Shown: one piece after another, positions 21,518 through 22,232 of the stretch
Position numbering within the stretch: the first letter of the stretch is position 1
Layout of the letters: every line of letters begins with the position of its first letter
Source of the DNA: Irineochytrium annulatum
Taxonomy: Eukaryota; Chytridiomycota; Chytridiomycetes; Chytridiales; Chytridiaceae
Length of the DNA: 22,232 nucleotides
Reading direction: 5' to 3'
Assembly (NCBI GenBank): GCA_027600665.1
Contig: JADGJL010000408.1
Location: 1-22,232 of the forward strand
Made by a program: the position numbers and the translations under genes
Notes under the pieces: generated by a model
What the model saw: only the letters and a program-made list of their open reading frames with translations
What the model was told of the DNA's origin: nothing
Databases searched by the model: none

Positions 21518-22232
21518 CTACAACGGGGAAAACAACTTAAACGTCCTATCGTATGAAGCCGTAGCAATATACTTTCCATCTGCGAAAGGATGCCATTTAG
21601 TAGCGAAAAAGGTAGTATCTAACAACACGGTGGCTTACCTCCTGAGACGTCGCAGCACATCACCTTCCCTTCGAGGCCGCTGAGAGACTTTATTGGCTTC
21701 CAGTCTCCCTCGGTGTATATCCTACACGTTCCATCGTAGGATGACGAAACCAAATGGCCTCCGGACAAAAGCTGTCTCCGCAACGACGGAGCACTGTCTT
21801 CATCCTCCTTCCTCTTCCCGGGGTCAAAATCGTCGTCATCTTCGTCGTCGTCTTTTACGTCCATGTCTGCATCATTTTTTGCCTTCGAATCCACATCCAT
21901 TCCATTTAATTCTGTTGGCATATCCTGCAGCGTCCACCCGTCCGGCGCCCCACCAGACTCAAACCCGTCGCCCGCGTGCCAAAATCGGACTTGCGAAACA
22001 AGGTTTTTGTGTGCCGGAATCGTGTAGGCGCATTTCGCTCCGCGGACATCCCATATTCGGATCTGGTTGTCCAATGATCCCGTGGCGATGATATGACCGT
22101 TAGGCGACCAGTCGAGACTTAATATCTCCTTGACATGCCCTTGCATCACCATAATCGACCGTCCTGTTCTCAAGTCCCACACCCGACCTGTCGCGTCGTA
22201 ACCCCTTCACGCAAAACAGCGTAAGCTAGCCC
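21518..22232 (-). CDS. PRPF4: PRP4/PRPF4, U4/U6 snRNP WD40 protein, 3' end only
   Basis: Model within the window: complement(join(21518..21579, 21639..22204)), with the acceptor of an earlier intron at 22205-22206 (an in-frame TGA just upstream forces an intron); the 5' part lies beyond the right edge. PRP4 is a core U4/U6 di-snRNP protein that works with PRP3 in the spliceosome. The visible part holds the last WD40 blades: GRVWDLRTGRSIMVMQGH, then SPNGHIIATGSLDNQIRIWD, YTIPAHKNLVSQVRF, SSYDGTCRIYTEGDWKPIKSL, and a final blade split by a 59-nt intron, DGKYIATASYDRTFKLF. The YTIPAHxNLV and GKVM blocks are strong family markers. An acidic insertion of about 64 residues interrupts the penultimate blade at about 21785-21978, which is unusual. 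The stop is TAG at 21518-21520. Confidence 0.93.

Noticed and set aside
21357..21683. Plus-strand ORF starting with a hydrophobic, signal-like segment
   Set aside because: It overlaps the CAND1 start codon, the short intergenic gap and the PRP4 last exon and intron in antisense; the minus-strand genes explain the sequence.
1..22232. CRISPR array, prophage, integron or bacterial operon structures
   Set aside because: Many GT-AG introns and eukaryote-specific proteins make this nuclear eukaryotic DNA; no regularly spaced repeats were seen.

Overview
This window is nuclear DNA of an intron-rich, compact eukaryote, most likely a zoosporic (flagellated) fungus such as a chytrid. That placement is inference. 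It rests on more than 30 very short GT-AG introns (mostly 41-73 nt, many with CTRAY or TACTAAC-like branch sites), on gene products that align with fungal and animal housekeeping proteins, and on a large CEP350-like centriolar protein, which would be expected in a fungus that keeps centrioles. There is no operon logic, no CRISPR array and no recognisable tRNA or rRNA.

Layout. Positions 1-1269 hold no convincing gene and probably contain the promoter of gene 1. Gene 1 (1270-9446, +, 7 exons, 2626 aa) is a CEP350/CAP350-like centrosomal scaffold. Positions 9447-10667, between two convergent genes, carry a decayed retroelement coding fragment on the + strand. Gene 2 (10668-14433, -, 17 exons, 956 aa) is exportin-2/CSE1. 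Positions 14434-16933 are a 2.5-kb gene-poor interval with a 3-copy tandem repeat, an 18-nt palindrome, a pyrimidine-rich block and short ORFs of unknown status. Gene 3 (16934-21358, -, 12 exons, 1301 aa) is CAND1/TIP120. After a 159-bp gap, gene 4 (21518 to beyond the right edge, -) is the 3' end of the U4/U6 snRNP WD40 protein PRP4/PRPF4.

I built the gene models by hand by joining reading frames at GT-AG sites. The total length is divisible by three for each complete gene, every junction restores the conserved protein alignment, and CSE1 and CAND1 come out near the usual family lengths. The four genes are not a pathway: they serve centriole/ciliary scaffolding, importin-alpha recycling, cullin-RING ligase exchange and pre-mRNA splicing. 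Nothing here amounts to a clear new system. The points most worth a second look are the CEP350-like protein that lacks a visible CAP-Gly domain and carries repeated amphipathic helical motifs, the acidic insertion in a PRP4 WD blade, the stop-free 42-nt CAND1 intron, and the retroelement relic.
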